Below, in pieces: positions 1 to 7,958 of a DNA stretch of 64,000 nt. The stretch spans positions 62,001 to 126,000 of the forward strand of contig NZ_JAPZVN010000015.1 of assembly GCF_027533845.1 (NCBI RefSeq). Reading direction: 5' to 3'. The position numbers were made by a program, and so were the translations under genes. The notes under the pieces were generated by a model that saw only the letters and a program-made list of their open reading frames with translations, was not told the DNA's origin and did not search any database. This stretch comes from Streptomyces sp. RPT161. Lineage in GTDB: Bacteria; Actinomycetota; Actinomycetes; Streptomycetales; Streptomycetaceae. Within the stretch, counting starts at the first letter, position 1. Each line of letters opens with the position of its first letter.

Positions 1-960
1 GGCGTTGTCCAGGCTGATCGCGGCGCGCCCGGCCAGGTCCTGTGCGATGACCACGTCCTCGTCGGCGAAGTCCGGGGTGTCCCCGGCCCTCATCAGCGTC
101 ACGGTGCCGATCGGGTGCCCCCTGGCGGCCAGCGGCACCACCATGCCGGAGTGGATCCCGGCGGCCCGGTAGCGGACGACGCGCTCGGCGTTCGCCGGGG
201 ACCGGCCGCCCTCGGGGTGGCTGAAGCGGTTGTCGACCAGCGGCCGTCCGCTCTCCATGCTGCGCGGTATCGCCGAGCCGCTGCGGAACCGCACGTACTC
301 CCCCGGCCCCTCGAACACCGCGGCGGCGCCCCGCAGTTCGGGCACCACCGAGATCGCCGCCCGGCGCAGCCGCAGCGTCCCGCGGGGCGACTGCCACGCC
401 CCGTCCGCCTGCTCGGGGGGTATGACGTCGACGGTGACCGCGTCGGCGAGCACGGGCACCAGGAAATCGGCCAGTTCCGCGCAGGTGGTGTCGATGTCCA
501 GGGTGGTGCCGATCCGGGTGGCGGCGGTGTCCAGCAGGGCGAGCCGTTCCCGGGCCTTCTCCAGGTCGTGCTGGACCTGACGGGAGGCGCTGACCTCCAG
601 CACTATGCCGACCAGGCCGGTGACCTCGCCGTCGCGTTCCAGCCGGTGGTAGGCGCCGTGCCAGTAGCGGCGCTCATGGCCGGAGGCGGCCCGGGTGTGG
701 CCGCTGGAGGTGGTCTCCCGGGGTATGCCGTCGGCCAGTACCTGGCGCAGCACGTCCTCCCTGGCCTCCAGGGCGGGCAGCACGTCGGGGATGGTCCGGC
801 CGGTGTGCTCGGCGGCGGGGACGCCGTTCATCCGGGCCAGCGCGGGGTTGACGTAGACGTACCGCAGATCGGCGTCCAGCACCACGACCCCGGCTTCCGT
901 GCCCTCCAGGATCTGGCGCAGCACCTCGCTGTCCAGCGGCTCTGGAGGATCGGCGGCCAC
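1..960 (-). CDS. PAS/GAF sensor protein, N-terminal part (probable SpoIIE-type phosphatase regulator)
   Basis: The reverse strand is open from a GTG at 960 to the window edge, about 320 codons, so the gene is truncated here at its 3' end. A strong GAGGAG ribosome site lies just before the GTG. The first ~110 residues read as a PAS domain (LEGTEAGVVVLDADLRYVYV, then NPALARMNGV) and residues ~150-320 as a GAF domain ending in DLAGRAAISLDNA. In Streptomyces this PAS-GAF order usually precedes a PP2C/SpoIIE phosphatase domain, which would lie outside the window. The role would be signal-dependent control of an anti-sigma system. The domain calls are from sequence feel, and the missing C-terminus leaves the output domain unproven. 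Confidence 0.75.
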   Translation of the reverse strand, partial: MAADPPEPLDSEVLRQILEGTEAGVVVLDADLRYVYVNPALARMNGVPAAEHTGRTIPDVLPALEAREDVLRQVLADGIPRETTSSGHTRAASGHERRYWHGAYHRLERDGEVTGLVGIVLEVSASRQVQHDLEKARERLALLDTAATRIGTTLDIDTTCAELADFLVPVLADAVTVDVIPPEQADGAWQSPRGTLRLRRAAISVVPELRGAAAVFEGPGEYVRFRSGSAIPRSMESGRPLVDNRFSHPEGGRSPANAERVVRYRAAGIHSGMVVPLAARGHPIGTVTLMRAGDTPDFADEDVVIAQDLAGRAAISLDNA

Positions 961-1230
961 CGGGTTCCTCCTCGTCAGCGGTAGCGCCCGCGGCTGTGGG
1001 CCCCTCCATCCTCAGCCGTGGCCGGATCACCCGCATCCGGGCATCGGCGGCCGGGCGACGGGGTGGCCTGATCTATACGTTGCCTCAGGCGACGGATGCC
1101 ACTTACAACTAGATGGGCGTACAGTGATCAGCGTGGTCCGGTGGCCGGACGTGCCGCGGGATCGCGCCCAAACGGGGGCAGAGCCGAGCCCCGGACCCGG
1201 GGCCGCCGACCGGAGGAGGGGAGACCGCCT

Positions 1231-3081
1231 ATGTGCGGGATCACCGGATGGATCTCCTACGAAAGTGACCTCACCCGCGAGCGGGCCACGCTCGACGCGA
1301 TGACGCAGACCATGGCCTGCCGCGGCCCGGACGCCTCGGGCGTCTGGCTGGACCGGCACGCGGCGTTCGGGCACCGCCGCCTCGCCGTCATCGACATCGA
1401 GGGCGGCAAGCAGCCGATGTCCGTCGAGGCCGACGGACGCACCGTGCTCGTCACCACCTACAGCGGCGAGATCTACAACTACCGAGAGCTTCGCGCCGAG
1501 TTGACATCCCTCGGCCACACCTTCCGCACCAGCAGCGACACCGAGGTGGCGCTGCACGCGTACCTGGAGTGGGGCGAGGACTTCACCGAGCGCCTCAACG
1601 GGATGTACGCCTTCGCGCTGTGGGACCCACGCTCGGAGGAACTGCTGCTGGTCCGCGACCGGATGGGCATCAAGCCGCTGTTCTACTACCCGACTTCGGA
1701 CGGCGTGCTGTTCGGCTCCGAGCCCAAGGCGATCCTCGCCCACCCCTCGGTACGGCCGGTGGTGGACGCCGAGGGGCTGGCCGAGCTGGTCGCCTTCTGC
1801 AAGACGCCGGAGCAGGCGATCTACAAGGGCATGAAGGAACTCAGGCCCGGCCATGTGCTGCGGGTGCGACGCGGCGGGCTGACCGTCAAGCGGTACTGGG
1901 CGCTTGAGGCCCGCGACCACACCGACGACCTGGACACCACCATCCGTACGGTGCGCGAACTGCTCGACGACATCGTCGCCCGCCAGCTGATCGCCGACGT
2001 ACCGCTGTGCACGCTGCTCTCCGGGGGCCTGGACTCCTCCGTGATCACCGCGCTGTCGGCACACGGACTGGCTGCGGCCGGGCAGGGCCCGGTGCGGTCG
2101 TTCTCCGTCGACTTCGTCGGACAGACCGAGAACTTCAAGCCGGACGACCTGCGCGGCACGCCCGACGGCCCGTACGCGCACGCGCTCGCCGAACACGTAC
2201 GGTCCGACCACCGGGACATCGTGCTGGACACCGCGGCGCTGATGGACCGCGGCAACCGGGACGCCGTACTGAGGGCGCGCGACCTGCCGTTCGGCCTCGG
2301 CGAGGGCGACACCTCGCTCTACCTGCTCTTCAAGGCCATCCGAGAGCAGTCGACGGTGGCGCTGTCCGGCGAGTCCGCGGACGAGGTGTTCGGCGGCTAC
2401 CGGTGGTTCCACGACCAGGACGCGGTCGAGGCCGACACCTTCCCCTGGCTCACCCGGCTGGGCATCAACAGCTTCGCCGGTACGAAGGCGGGCACCCGAG
2501 AGTCGCTGCTGGACGACGGGCTGCTGGCCAAGATCGACGTGGCCGGCTACCGGCGCGCCCGGTACCGGGAGGCGCTGGCCGAAGTCCCGTACCGGGAAGG
2601 GGACTCGGGACTCGAGCGGCGGATGCGGGAGATCTGCTACCTGCACCTGACCCGGTTCGTGCAGTTCCTGCTGGACCGCAAGGACCGGGCGAGCATGGCG
2701 GTCGGGCTAGAGGTCCGAGTGCCGTTCTGTGACCACCGGTTGGTGCAGTACGTCTTCAACACCCCGTGGTCGATGAAGACCTTCGACGGCCGGGAGAAGT
2801 CACTGCTGCGGGCGGCGGCCGGGGACGTGCTGCCGGAGTCGGTGGCGCAGCGGGTCAAGAGCCCGTACCCCAGCACCCAGGACCCGCGCTACACCCAGGC
2901 GCTGCGCGCCGAGTTGGGTGAGCTGCTGGCCGACAAGGAGGCCCCGGTACGCCCGCTGCTGGACCTGGCGAACGCGCGGGAGGCGGTGAACACCGAGGGC
3001 GAGGGCTTCCGTTCCAGCACCGAACTCGTGCTGGGCATCGACTCGTGGCTGCGCAAGTACGAGACGACGCTGGAGCTTTGA
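1231..3081 (+). CDS. asnB: Asparagine synthetase (glutamine-hydrolysing), AsnB type
   Basis: A 616-residue protein converting aspartate, glutamine and ATP to asparagine. The ATG at 1231 is chosen although the frame is open further upstream, because class II glutamine amidotransferases need Cys directly after the initiator Met, and MCGITGW begins here behind GGAGGGGAG. The N-terminal half is the glutaminase domain (RGPDASG, GEIYNYRELR). The C-terminal half is the synthetase domain with the SGGLDSS pyrophosphate loop near residue 270. Length fits the actinobacterial AsnB family. It stands alone on the plus strand and is followed by two strong hairpins. A housekeeping role is most likely. Extra AsnB copies can serve amide formation in biosynthetic clusters, but nothing here demands that. 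Confidence 0.95.
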   Translation: MCGITGWISYESDLTRERATLDAMTQTMACRGPDASGVWLDRHAAFGHRRLAVIDIEGGKQPMSVEADGRTVLVTTYSGEIYNYRELRAELTSLGHTFRTSSDTEVALHAYLEWGEDFTERLNGMYAFALWDPRSEELLLVRDRMGIKPLFYYPTSDGVLFGSEPKAILAHPSVRPVVDAEGLAELVAFCKTPEQAIYKGMKELRPGHVLRVRRGGLTVKRYWALEARDHTDDLDTTIRTVRELLDDIVARQLIADVPLCTLLSGGLDSSVITALSAHGLAAAGQGPVRSFSVDFVGQTENFKPDDLRGTPDGPYAHALAEHVRSDHRDIVLDTAALMDRGNRDAVLRARDLPFGLGEGDTSLYLLFKAIREQSTVALSGESADEVFGGYRWFHDQDAVEADTFPWLTRLGINSFAGTKAGTRESLLDDGLLAKIDVAGYRRARYREALAEVPYREGDSGLERRMREICYLHLTRFVQFLLDRKDRASMAVGLEVRVPFCDHRLVQYVFNTPWSMKTFDGREKSLLRAAAGDVLPESVAQRVKSPYPSTQDPRYTQALRAELGELLADKEAPVRPLLDLANAREAVNTEGEGFRSSTELVLGIDSWLRKYETTLEL

Positions 3082-3114
3082 CCCCACGCCCTTCGGGCGA
3101 GGGACCGGTCGCAC

Positions 3115-3151
3115 GCGAGGCTCCGCGGGCCTTCCGCCCCCGGAGCCTCGC
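3115..3151. terminator. Hairpin, probable terminator after asnB
   Basis: A perfect 11-bp stem (GCGAGGCTCCG and its complement) closes a 15-nt loop. It lies 34 bases after the asnB stop and between two convergent genes. There is no clear T-run, which is common for Streptomyces terminators. Confidence 0.7.
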
Positions 3152-3154
3152 GTC

Positions 3155-3177
3155 ACCGGGGGCCGAAGGCCCCCGGT
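3155..3177. terminator. Second hairpin, probable bidirectional terminator
   Basis: A perfect 10-bp stem (ACCGGGGGCC and complement) with a GAA loop lies just before the stop of the convergent PAP2 gene. It probably works with the preceding hairpin to separate the two transcripts. Confidence 0.7.
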
Positions 3178-3184
3178 CCTGCCG

Positions 3185-3844
3185 TTACGCGTCCACCAGG
3201 AACGGCTTCATGCGGCCATCGCGGGCGCGGTCCACCGCGGGGGTGGCCAGGCGGCCGACGAGCGGGACGAGGGCGGCGGCGACCACGGTGCCGACCAGCG
3301 CGCCGACCAGCACGTCATGCGGGTAGTGCGCACCGACGTACACCCGGGAGGCGCCCATCGCGACGGCGGCCAGCACGGCCAGCCAGCCGATCCTGCGGTG
3401 CACCAGCAGCAGCGCGACGGCCGCGCAGAAGGCGACCACGGTGTGGTTGCTGGGGAACGCCCAGTCACCCGGCGCGGCGCACGCCTCCAGGTTGAAGCTG
3501 TGCGGCAGTTGCTGGCACGGCCGCACCTCCTTGACCACGGACTTCAGCAGGTCGTTGACGATGTAGGCGACGACCACCACGACCGGCGCGGCCAGCACCC
3601 GGGTCATCGCCCAGGACGGCTGCCGCCGCGCCGACCACCAGGCCAGCAGCATGAAGACGGCGAAGATCACGATGCCGTAGGCCGACCAGTACTTGATGAT
3701 GTCGTCCAGCCAGCCTGGCGCGGTGCGCGCCCAGTCCGTGACATCCGTGTACAGCCCGCCGTCGACCTGGGAGCCGTCGAAGGCCAAGGTGGTGAGGGTG
3801 CTGTGGGCCACATCGGCGGCGGGCGGTGCGAGCACGGGCGGCAT
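3185..3844 (-). CDS. PAP2-family membrane phosphatase
   Basis: A 219-residue integral membrane protein with about five hydrophobic segments. All three acid-phosphatase motifs of the PAP2 superfamily are present: K-x6-RP (KSVVKEVRP), PSNH, and SR-x5-H-x3-D (SRVYVGAHYPHD). Members dephosphorylate lipid pyrophosphates, including undecaprenyl pyrophosphate of cell-wall synthesis; the substrate here is inferred. It is transcribed away from the BlaI-type gene, and the 108-base gap between them holds an inverted repeat that is found again before the DedA gene. Co-regulation with the BlaI and DedA genes is therefore plausible. Confidence 0.88.
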   Translation of the reverse strand: MPPVLAPPAADVAHSTLTTLAFDGSQVDGGLYTDVTDWARTAPGWLDDIIKYWSAYGIVIFAVFMLLAWWSARRQPSWAMTRVLAAPVVVVVAYIVNDLLKSVVKEVRPCQQLPHSFNLEACAAPGDWAFPSNHTVVAFCAAVALLLVHRRIGWLAVLAAVAMGASRVYVGAHYPHDVLVGALVGTVVAAALVPLVGRLATPAVDRARDGRMKPFLVDA

Positions 3845-3894
3845 TCCTCCGATAATCGACGACGAGCGGCGTGCCGGGAACGGCCCGCCAAATG

Positions 3895-3912
3895 TCTACA
3901 GACTCGTAGACT
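3895..3912. promoter_or_regulatory. Inverted repeat GTCTAC-N6-GTAGAC, candidate BlaI operator
   Basis: Perfect 6-bp arms with a 6-nt spacer lie between the divergent PAP2 gene and the BlaI-type regulator gene. The same arms and spacing recur at 5550-5567. BlaI/MecI repressors bind dyads of this general kind and usually repress their own promoter, so this is the likely autoregulatory site. Binding itself is inferred. Confidence 0.65.
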
Positions 3913-3951
3913 GTGGGCCAACTGTAGTCGACGGGAAAGGGGACGGAATCC

Positions 3952-4386
3952 GTGACGGACATCGCGCGGCGCCCGGCGGGTGAGCTGGAGGCAGCCGTCC
4001 TCGCCGCCCTGTGGGCCGCCCACACCCCGCTGACTCCGCCGCAGGTCCAGCAGTCGCTCGGCGGCACGCTGGCCCGCACCACAGTGGCCACCATCCTGGC
4101 CCGGCTGTACGACAAGGGCACGGTGGTGCGCAGCCGGTCCGGACGCGCCTACGCCTACACCCCGGCGGTGGAGGACGAGGCGGCGCTGGCCGCCCGGCGC
4201 ATGCACAGCGAGCTGGAGAAGGGCGACGACCGCAACGGGGTCCTCGCCCGCTTCGTCTCCCGGCTCTCCCCGGACGACGAGCGGGTGCTCCGGCTGCTGC
4301 TCGCCCAGGCCGACGCGTCGCGCACACCGGCGGCGACCACCGCGTCCACCCGAAAGGGATCGCCGGAGCCGAGGAGGCCGCGATGA
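3952..4386 (+). CDS. BlaI/MecI/CopY-family transcriptional repressor
   Basis: A 144-residue protein with the winged-helix core of BlaI/MecI repressors: an N-terminal ELEAAVLAALW helix, a recognition segment around RTTVATILARLYDKG, and a basic wing (RSRSGRAYAYTP). The C-terminal dimerisation and cleavage region follows. Translation starts at GTG. The stop overlaps the start of the downstream M56 peptidase gene by ATGA, so the pair is translationally coupled, as in blaI-blaR1 systems where the membrane protease inactivates the repressor. A GTCTAC/GTAGAC dyad lies 40 bases upstream. There is no beta-lactamase nearby, so the controlled function is more likely envelope maintenance. Confidence 0.9.
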   Translation: MTDIARRPAGELEAAVLAALWAAHTPLTPPQVQQSLGGTLARTTVATILARLYDKGTVVRSRSGRAYAYTPAVEDEAALAARRMHSELEKGDDRNGVLARFVSRLSPDDERVLRLLLAQADASRTPAATTASTRKGSPEPRRPR

Positions 4387-5378
4387 CCTGGGCCGTCTGG
4401 GCGCCGCTGCTCGCGCCGCTGCTCGCCGTACCGGCCGCCCGGCGGCTGGCCGACGTCCTCGCGCCACGCACCGCCGCGCTGCTGCTCGCGGCGACAGCCG
4501 CGATGCTGGCGCTGCTCAGCACCGGCTCGCTGGCACTGCTCACCGCGGCCGGGCTGCTGCGGTTGCCCGTCATCGCGGCGCTCGGGCACATGTCGGCGCC
4601 GCTGATGCGCCGCAGCAATCCCATCTACCTGCCGATCGGGGCGCTCGCGGCGCTCGCGCTGGCCGTCGCGGCCTACGCGGTCTGCCGGGCCGCGCGGCGG
4701 CACCGGACGGACCTGCTGCGGGCGGCGAGCACCGCCGAGCGGCACGGGGGCGCGGGCGATCTGACCGTACTGCCGGATCCGGGTGCGGACGCGTACGCGC
4801 TGCCGGGGCGGCCGGGACGGGTGGTGGTCACCGCGGGCATGCTGCGCAAGCTGGACGCGCGGGAGCGGGAGGTGCTGCTGGCGCATGAGCGTGCGCACCT
4901 GCGCGGGCGGCACCACCTGCTGATCATCTGCGCCGATCTGGCCGCGTGCCTGCATCCCGCCCTGAGCGGGCTGCGGGCGCCTTTGTCGTTCCACCTGGAG
5001 CGGTGGGCGGACGAGTCCGCGGCGGCGGCCGTCGGCGACCGGCGGCTGACCGCCCGCGCGGTGGGCCGGGCGGCGCTGGCCGCGTCGGACGCCCCGGCCG
5101 CGCAGCGCCCCGCGGCGGCGCTGGCCGCCTCGGCGGGGCCGGTGCCGAGGCGCGTCGCCGCGCTGCTGGAGACCGCGCCGCGGTCGCGGTTCAACGCCCT
5201 GCGGCCCGCCGCGGCGATCGCGGCCGTGCTGGTCGCGTGCGTGGTCGCCTCCGGCGTCAGCACTCTGGAGGCGGCGGACGACCTCCACGCCAACATCGAG
5301 CTGGCCCAGGGCGCGCCCCTGGACCACCCGCACCACCACAGCCACTCCTTCCCGTCCCTCCCGTCCTTCCCGGAGTAG
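4383..5378 (+). CDS. M56-family membrane metallopeptidase (BlaR1/MecR1-like)
   Basis: A 331-residue membrane protein starting at the ATG that overlaps the blaI-type stop. Hydrophobic segments near residues 5-20, 30-60 and 85-105 are followed by the zinc-binding HExxH at 168-172 (AHERAH), a downstream glutamate region (ERWADE), and a last transmembrane helix near 285-305. The tail is rich in histidine (DHPHHHSHS). It lacks the penicillin-binding sensor domain of BlaR1, so it belongs to the shorter actinobacterial M56 proteins paired with BlaI. The likely role is signal-triggered cleavage or release of the BlaI repressor; the signal is unknown. The His-rich end could bind metal, which is speculative. 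Confidence 0.88.
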   Translation: MTWAVWAPLLAPLLAVPAARRLADVLAPRTAALLLAATAAMLALLSTGSLALLTAAGLLRLPVIAALGHMSAPLMRRSNPIYLPIGALAALALAVAAYAVCRAARRHRTDLLRAASTAERHGGAGDLTVLPDPGADAYALPGRPGRVVVTAGMLRKLDAREREVLLAHERAHLRGRHHLLIICADLAACLHPALSGLRAPLSFHLERWADESAAAAVGDRRLTARAVGRAALAASDAPAAQRPAAALAASAGPVPRRVAALLETAPRSRFNALRPAAAIAAVLVACVVASGVSTLEAADDLHANIELAQGAPLDHPHHHSHSFPSLPSFPE

Positions 5379-5549
5379 GACCCGCGGCCCAAGGCGCGGC
5401 GAGGAACTCCACGTCAACCGGCCGCACCGAAAGCGCCCCGGCACCGGCCGACGGCGCCGCGGCGGCCGGAACCCGTGAGGTCAGGCCGCGGACAGCCGCG
5501 CCCCGTATGCTCCGGCAGCGCCGCAGGCGACACGGACCACGCCGCGACC

Positions 5550-5567
5550 GTCTACACTCTCGTAGAC
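5550..5567. promoter_or_regulatory. Inverted repeat GTCTAC-N6-GTAGAC before the DedA gene
   Basis: This has the same 6-bp arms and 6-nt spacing as the dyad at 3895-3912, placed 25 bases before the DedA start. The duplication implies that the same BlaI-type repressor controls both promoters. Confidence 0.65.
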
Positions 5568-5592
5568 CTTCACCTCCGCAGAGGGACGCCAC

Positions 5593-6276
5593 ATGTACCT
5601 GACCCACGGCTCGCAGCTGGCCGTCAACGTCCTGGACCCCAACTCACTGCTGTCGTCCTTCGGCGCGATCGGCATCCTGGTGGTGCTGTTCGCCGAGACC
5701 GGCCTGCTGGTGGGCTTCTTCCTGCCCGGCGACTCGCTGCTGTTCACCGCGGGTCTGTTCACCACGACCAGCGCGAAGTCCGCGGTCCACCTCTCGCTGA
5801 CCTGGGTGCTGCTCGCCGCGGGCGTCGGCGCCCTGCTCGGCGCGCAGACCGGCTACCTGATCGGACGCCGCGGCGGCCCCGCCCTACTGGGCCGGGTCAA
5901 GAACCCCAAGCTGCACGAGGCCGTCGAGCGCTCCGGCGAGATGCTGGAGAAGTACGGCTACGGCAAGGCGATCGTGCTGGCCCGCTTCATCCCGCTGGTG
6001 CGCACCGTGCTCAACCCGATGGCGGGCGCGCTGGGCGTACCCGCCAAGGTCTTCACCTTGTGGCAGGTCGTCGGCGGACTGGTGTGGAGCCTGGGCGTCA
6101 CCATCGCCGGCAACGCGCTGGGCTCGGCCATCCCCAACATCGACAACTACCTGCTGCCGATCATCGGCGTGGTGGTCGTGCTGTCGCTGATCCCGGTCGC
6201 CCTGGAGATCCGCCGGGCCCGCCGCGCCCCCGCGAAGGCCGCCGCGATGAGCGGTGCGCCGGAGCACGAGGCGTAG
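5593..6276 (+). CDS. DedA-family membrane protein
   Basis: A 227-residue membrane protein with the two DedA/VTT signatures: ETGLLVGFFLPGDSLLF in the N-terminal re-entrant region and ARFIPLVRTVLNPMAGA in the second half. There are about five hydrophobic segments. DedA proteins take part in membrane homeostasis, and some recycle undecaprenyl phosphate across the membrane. With the PAP2 phosphatase and the shared dyad, a carrier-lipid recycling unit is a reasonable inference. The start follows the GAGGGACGCC ribosome site. No downstream partner is on the same strand. Confidence 0.92.
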   Translation: MYLTHGSQLAVNVLDPNSLLSSFGAIGILVVLFAETGLLVGFFLPGDSLLFTAGLFTTTSAKSAVHLSLTWVLLAAGVGALLGAQTGYLIGRRGGPALLGRVKNPKLHEAVERSGEMLEKYGYGKAIVLARFIPLVRTVLNPMAGALGVPAKVFTLWQVVGGLVWSLGVTIAGNALGSAIPNIDNYLLPIIGVVVVLSLIPVALEIRRARRAPAKAAAMSGAPEHEA

Positions 6277-6301
6277 GCCGCGCCTGCCTACCTCCGATCC
6301 G

Positions 6302-6550
6302 TCAGCCGGTCGGCGCGGTTCCGCGCAGGAACGCGTCACCGTGCTGGCGGATGTGCGTCTCCACCGCCTCCAGGGCGCTGGTCACCGCCTCGTGCGAACC
6401 GGATCCGCGCTGCTCGGCGTAGTACGCGGCGCCGAGCCTGCGCAACAGGTCATGGCCGGTGCGCAGCGCCTGCACCTCCTCGACCTTCTCCTTGCCGACG
6501 TCCAGCCCGCGCTGGGCGACCTCCTTGGCCCGGTCCAGGAAACTGGTCAT
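6302..6550 (-). CDS. Small conserved-looking hypothetical protein
   Basis: An 82-residue soluble protein. The ATG at 6550 has a strong GGAGGAGG site 8 bases before it, which decides the start although the frame is open further upstream. The sequence begins MTSFLDRAKEVAQRGLDVGKE and continues as an amphipathic, charged helix-rich chain (residues ~5-35, then ~55-72). No catalytic motif is visible. It lies convergent with the DedA gene. I do not recognise its function. Confidence 0.75.
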   Translation of the reverse strand: MTSFLDRAKEVAQRGLDVGKEKVEEVQALRTGHDLLRRLGAAYYAEQRGSGSHEAVTSALEAVETHIRQHGDAFLRGTAPTG

Positions 6551-6773
6551 GCCGTGCCCTCCTCCTCGTCCGCGTAACAGATCAACGCTCCCGTCCGGGG
6601 GTGTAGTTCCCCACCCGGCCGGCGGCCGGGCTGGGCCATCCGGGGTTCCGGCGATGTTTTCCGGCGAAAGCTTCCGGTCTGGTGCCCGGACAGGCGATAC
6701 TCCGGAGTCAGGAAGCCCAATCGGACAGCCGTGCGTCACCCGGCGGTGACCATGGCGGGAGCGAGGCCGCAGG

Positions 6774-7085
6774 ATGTTCAGGAACGGACTCGAACCGTGG
6801 CACATCGTCCTGGTCGTGCTGGTGTTCGTGTTGCTGTTCGGATCCAGGAAGCTTCCGGACGCCGCGCGCGGCATCGGCAAGTCGCTACGCATCCTGAAGT
6901 CGGAGACGCGCGCCCTGAGGGACGACGACAAGCCCGCCGACGCCCCGGGCGACAGCACCGGCGGCGCGGAAGGCGCCGCCCGGGACGCGCAGTCCCAGGA
7001 AGCGCTGGAGCACAAGCCCAAGCCCGCCGCCCAGCCCAGCCCGGAACCGAACCGCACGCCTGAGGACCGCCGCCACACGGCCTAA
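6774..7085 (+). CDS. tatA: Twin-arginine translocase subunit TatA/E-like
   Basis: A 103-residue protein with the TatA layout: one N-terminal transmembrane helix (residues ~9-22), the FGSRKLPDAARGIGKSLR hinge and amphipathic helix, and an acidic, proline-rich tail. TatA forms the pore of the Sec-independent export system. No tatB or tatC lies in the window, so this may be an additional TatA copy. The ATG at 6774 sits behind a modest purine-rich site. The following 250 bases to the next gene contain no other convincing gene. Confidence 0.85.
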   Translation: MFRNGLEPWHIVLVVLVFVLLFGSRKLPDAARGIGKSLRILKSETRALRDDDKPADAPGDSTGGAEGAARDAQSQEALEHKPKPAAQPSPEPNRTPEDRRHTA

Positions 7086-7221
7086 CGCCCCCGGCCCCCG
7101 CGGCGCACCGCGAACCACCCCCACCCGGCGGCCCCAGCGGCTGAAGACCCAACGCCGGGCGGCCCCCACCGCGCCCCGCGGCGCGGCAGCGCACCCCCAA
7201 CCCCCGTGTCCTCGCGCCCAC

Positions 7222-7278
7222 TTGACGAAGTGCCGGGGCGCTCATTGGCGCCCCCACACGCGCTGACACAGGATCGGA
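7222..7278 (+). promoter_or_regulatory. Upstream element shared by the two wrbA-like genes (copy 1)
   Basis: This stretch begins TTGACGAAGT and ends ACAGGATCGGA. It aligns over its whole length with 10565-10620, with almost the same spacing of the conserved blocks (TTGAC, GGCGC, CCCCC, ACAGGAT). It lies 60-115 bases before the first WrbA-like gene. It may carry a promoter with a TTGAC -35 box and an operator; the exact start site is not visible. Confidence 0.5.
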
Positions 7279-7336
7279 AGGCCCGCAAGCCAACGGTCAG
7301 TGCGGCTGGCCGATCCGTCGAGGGAGCGCTACGGAC

Positions 7337-7954
7337 ATGACCAATGTCGCCGTCATCTACTACTCGTCCACAGGAAGCACGTACAAGCTCGCCGAGGCGG
7401 CGGCCGACGCCGCGCGCAAGGCGGGTGCCGACGTACGGCTGCGCAAGATCGCCGAACTGGACCCGCAGGCCGCCGCCTCCAGCCGCGACGGCGCCGCGGA
7501 ACACCGTGCCGCCACCGCCGACATCCCGGTCGCCGCGCCCGAGGACCTGGAGTGGGCGGACGCCATCCTGCTCGGCTCGCCGGTCCACTTCGGTCTGCCC
7601 GCACCGCAGTTGATGCACTTCATCAACGGCACGTCAGCGCTCTCCATCGCCGGCAAGCTGCTCAACAAGGCGGTGTCCGCGTTCGCCTCCGGCTCCGCCA
7701 ACCAGGGCGGCCAGGTCAGCACCATCCTCGCGCTGCACAACGCCATCTGCCACTGGGGTTCGGTCATCGTCCCCACCGGCTCCACCGAACCGGTGCTGTA
7801 CGAGCCGAACAACGGCAACCCGTACGGCGTCAGCAGCACCACCAAGAACGCCGTCGGCCACGCCGACGAGGAGAACCTCGCCGCGATCGACTTCCAGACC
7901 CGCCGCACGATGGAGATCGCCGCGGCGATAGCCAGCGGCACCAAGGCCGTCTGA
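7337..7954 (+). CDS. wrbA: WrbA-type flavodoxin-fold NAD(P)H:quinone oxidoreductase (copy 1)
   Basis: A 205-residue flavodoxin-fold protein with the FMN phosphate loop near the N-terminus (YYSSTGSTYKLAEA). A GSPVHFG loop and the WrbA-typical STILALHN and GNPYGVSS segments follow. WrbA enzymes reduce quinones by two electrons with FMN and protect against redox cycling. A paralogue lies at 10695-11342 with a similar upstream region. The MFS gene follows after only 4 bases, so the two are co-transcribed. In this cluster, handling a quinone, quinone-diazide or azo product is a plausible role, but that is inference. Confidence 0.9.
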   Translation: MTNVAVIYYSSTGSTYKLAEAAADAARKAGADVRLRKIAELDPQAAASSRDGAAEHRAATADIPVAAPEDLEWADAILLGSPVHFGLPAPQLMHFINGTSALSIAGKLLNKAVSAFASGSANQGGQVSTILALHNAICHWGSVIVPTGSTEPVLYEPNNGNPYGVSSTTKNAVGHADEENLAAIDFQTRRTMEIAAAIASGTKAV

Positions 7955-7958
7955 CGCC

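Noticed and set aside
115..984. A 289-codon plus-strand open frame over the first kilobase.
   Set aside because: It is glycine- and proline-rich without domain signs, and lies opposite a PAS/GAF protein with a good start; a shadow frame of high-GC DNA.
1027..2646. A 539-codon minus-strand open frame opposite asnB.
   Set aside because: It is the antisense of asnB codons; composition and lack of motifs mark it as a shadow.
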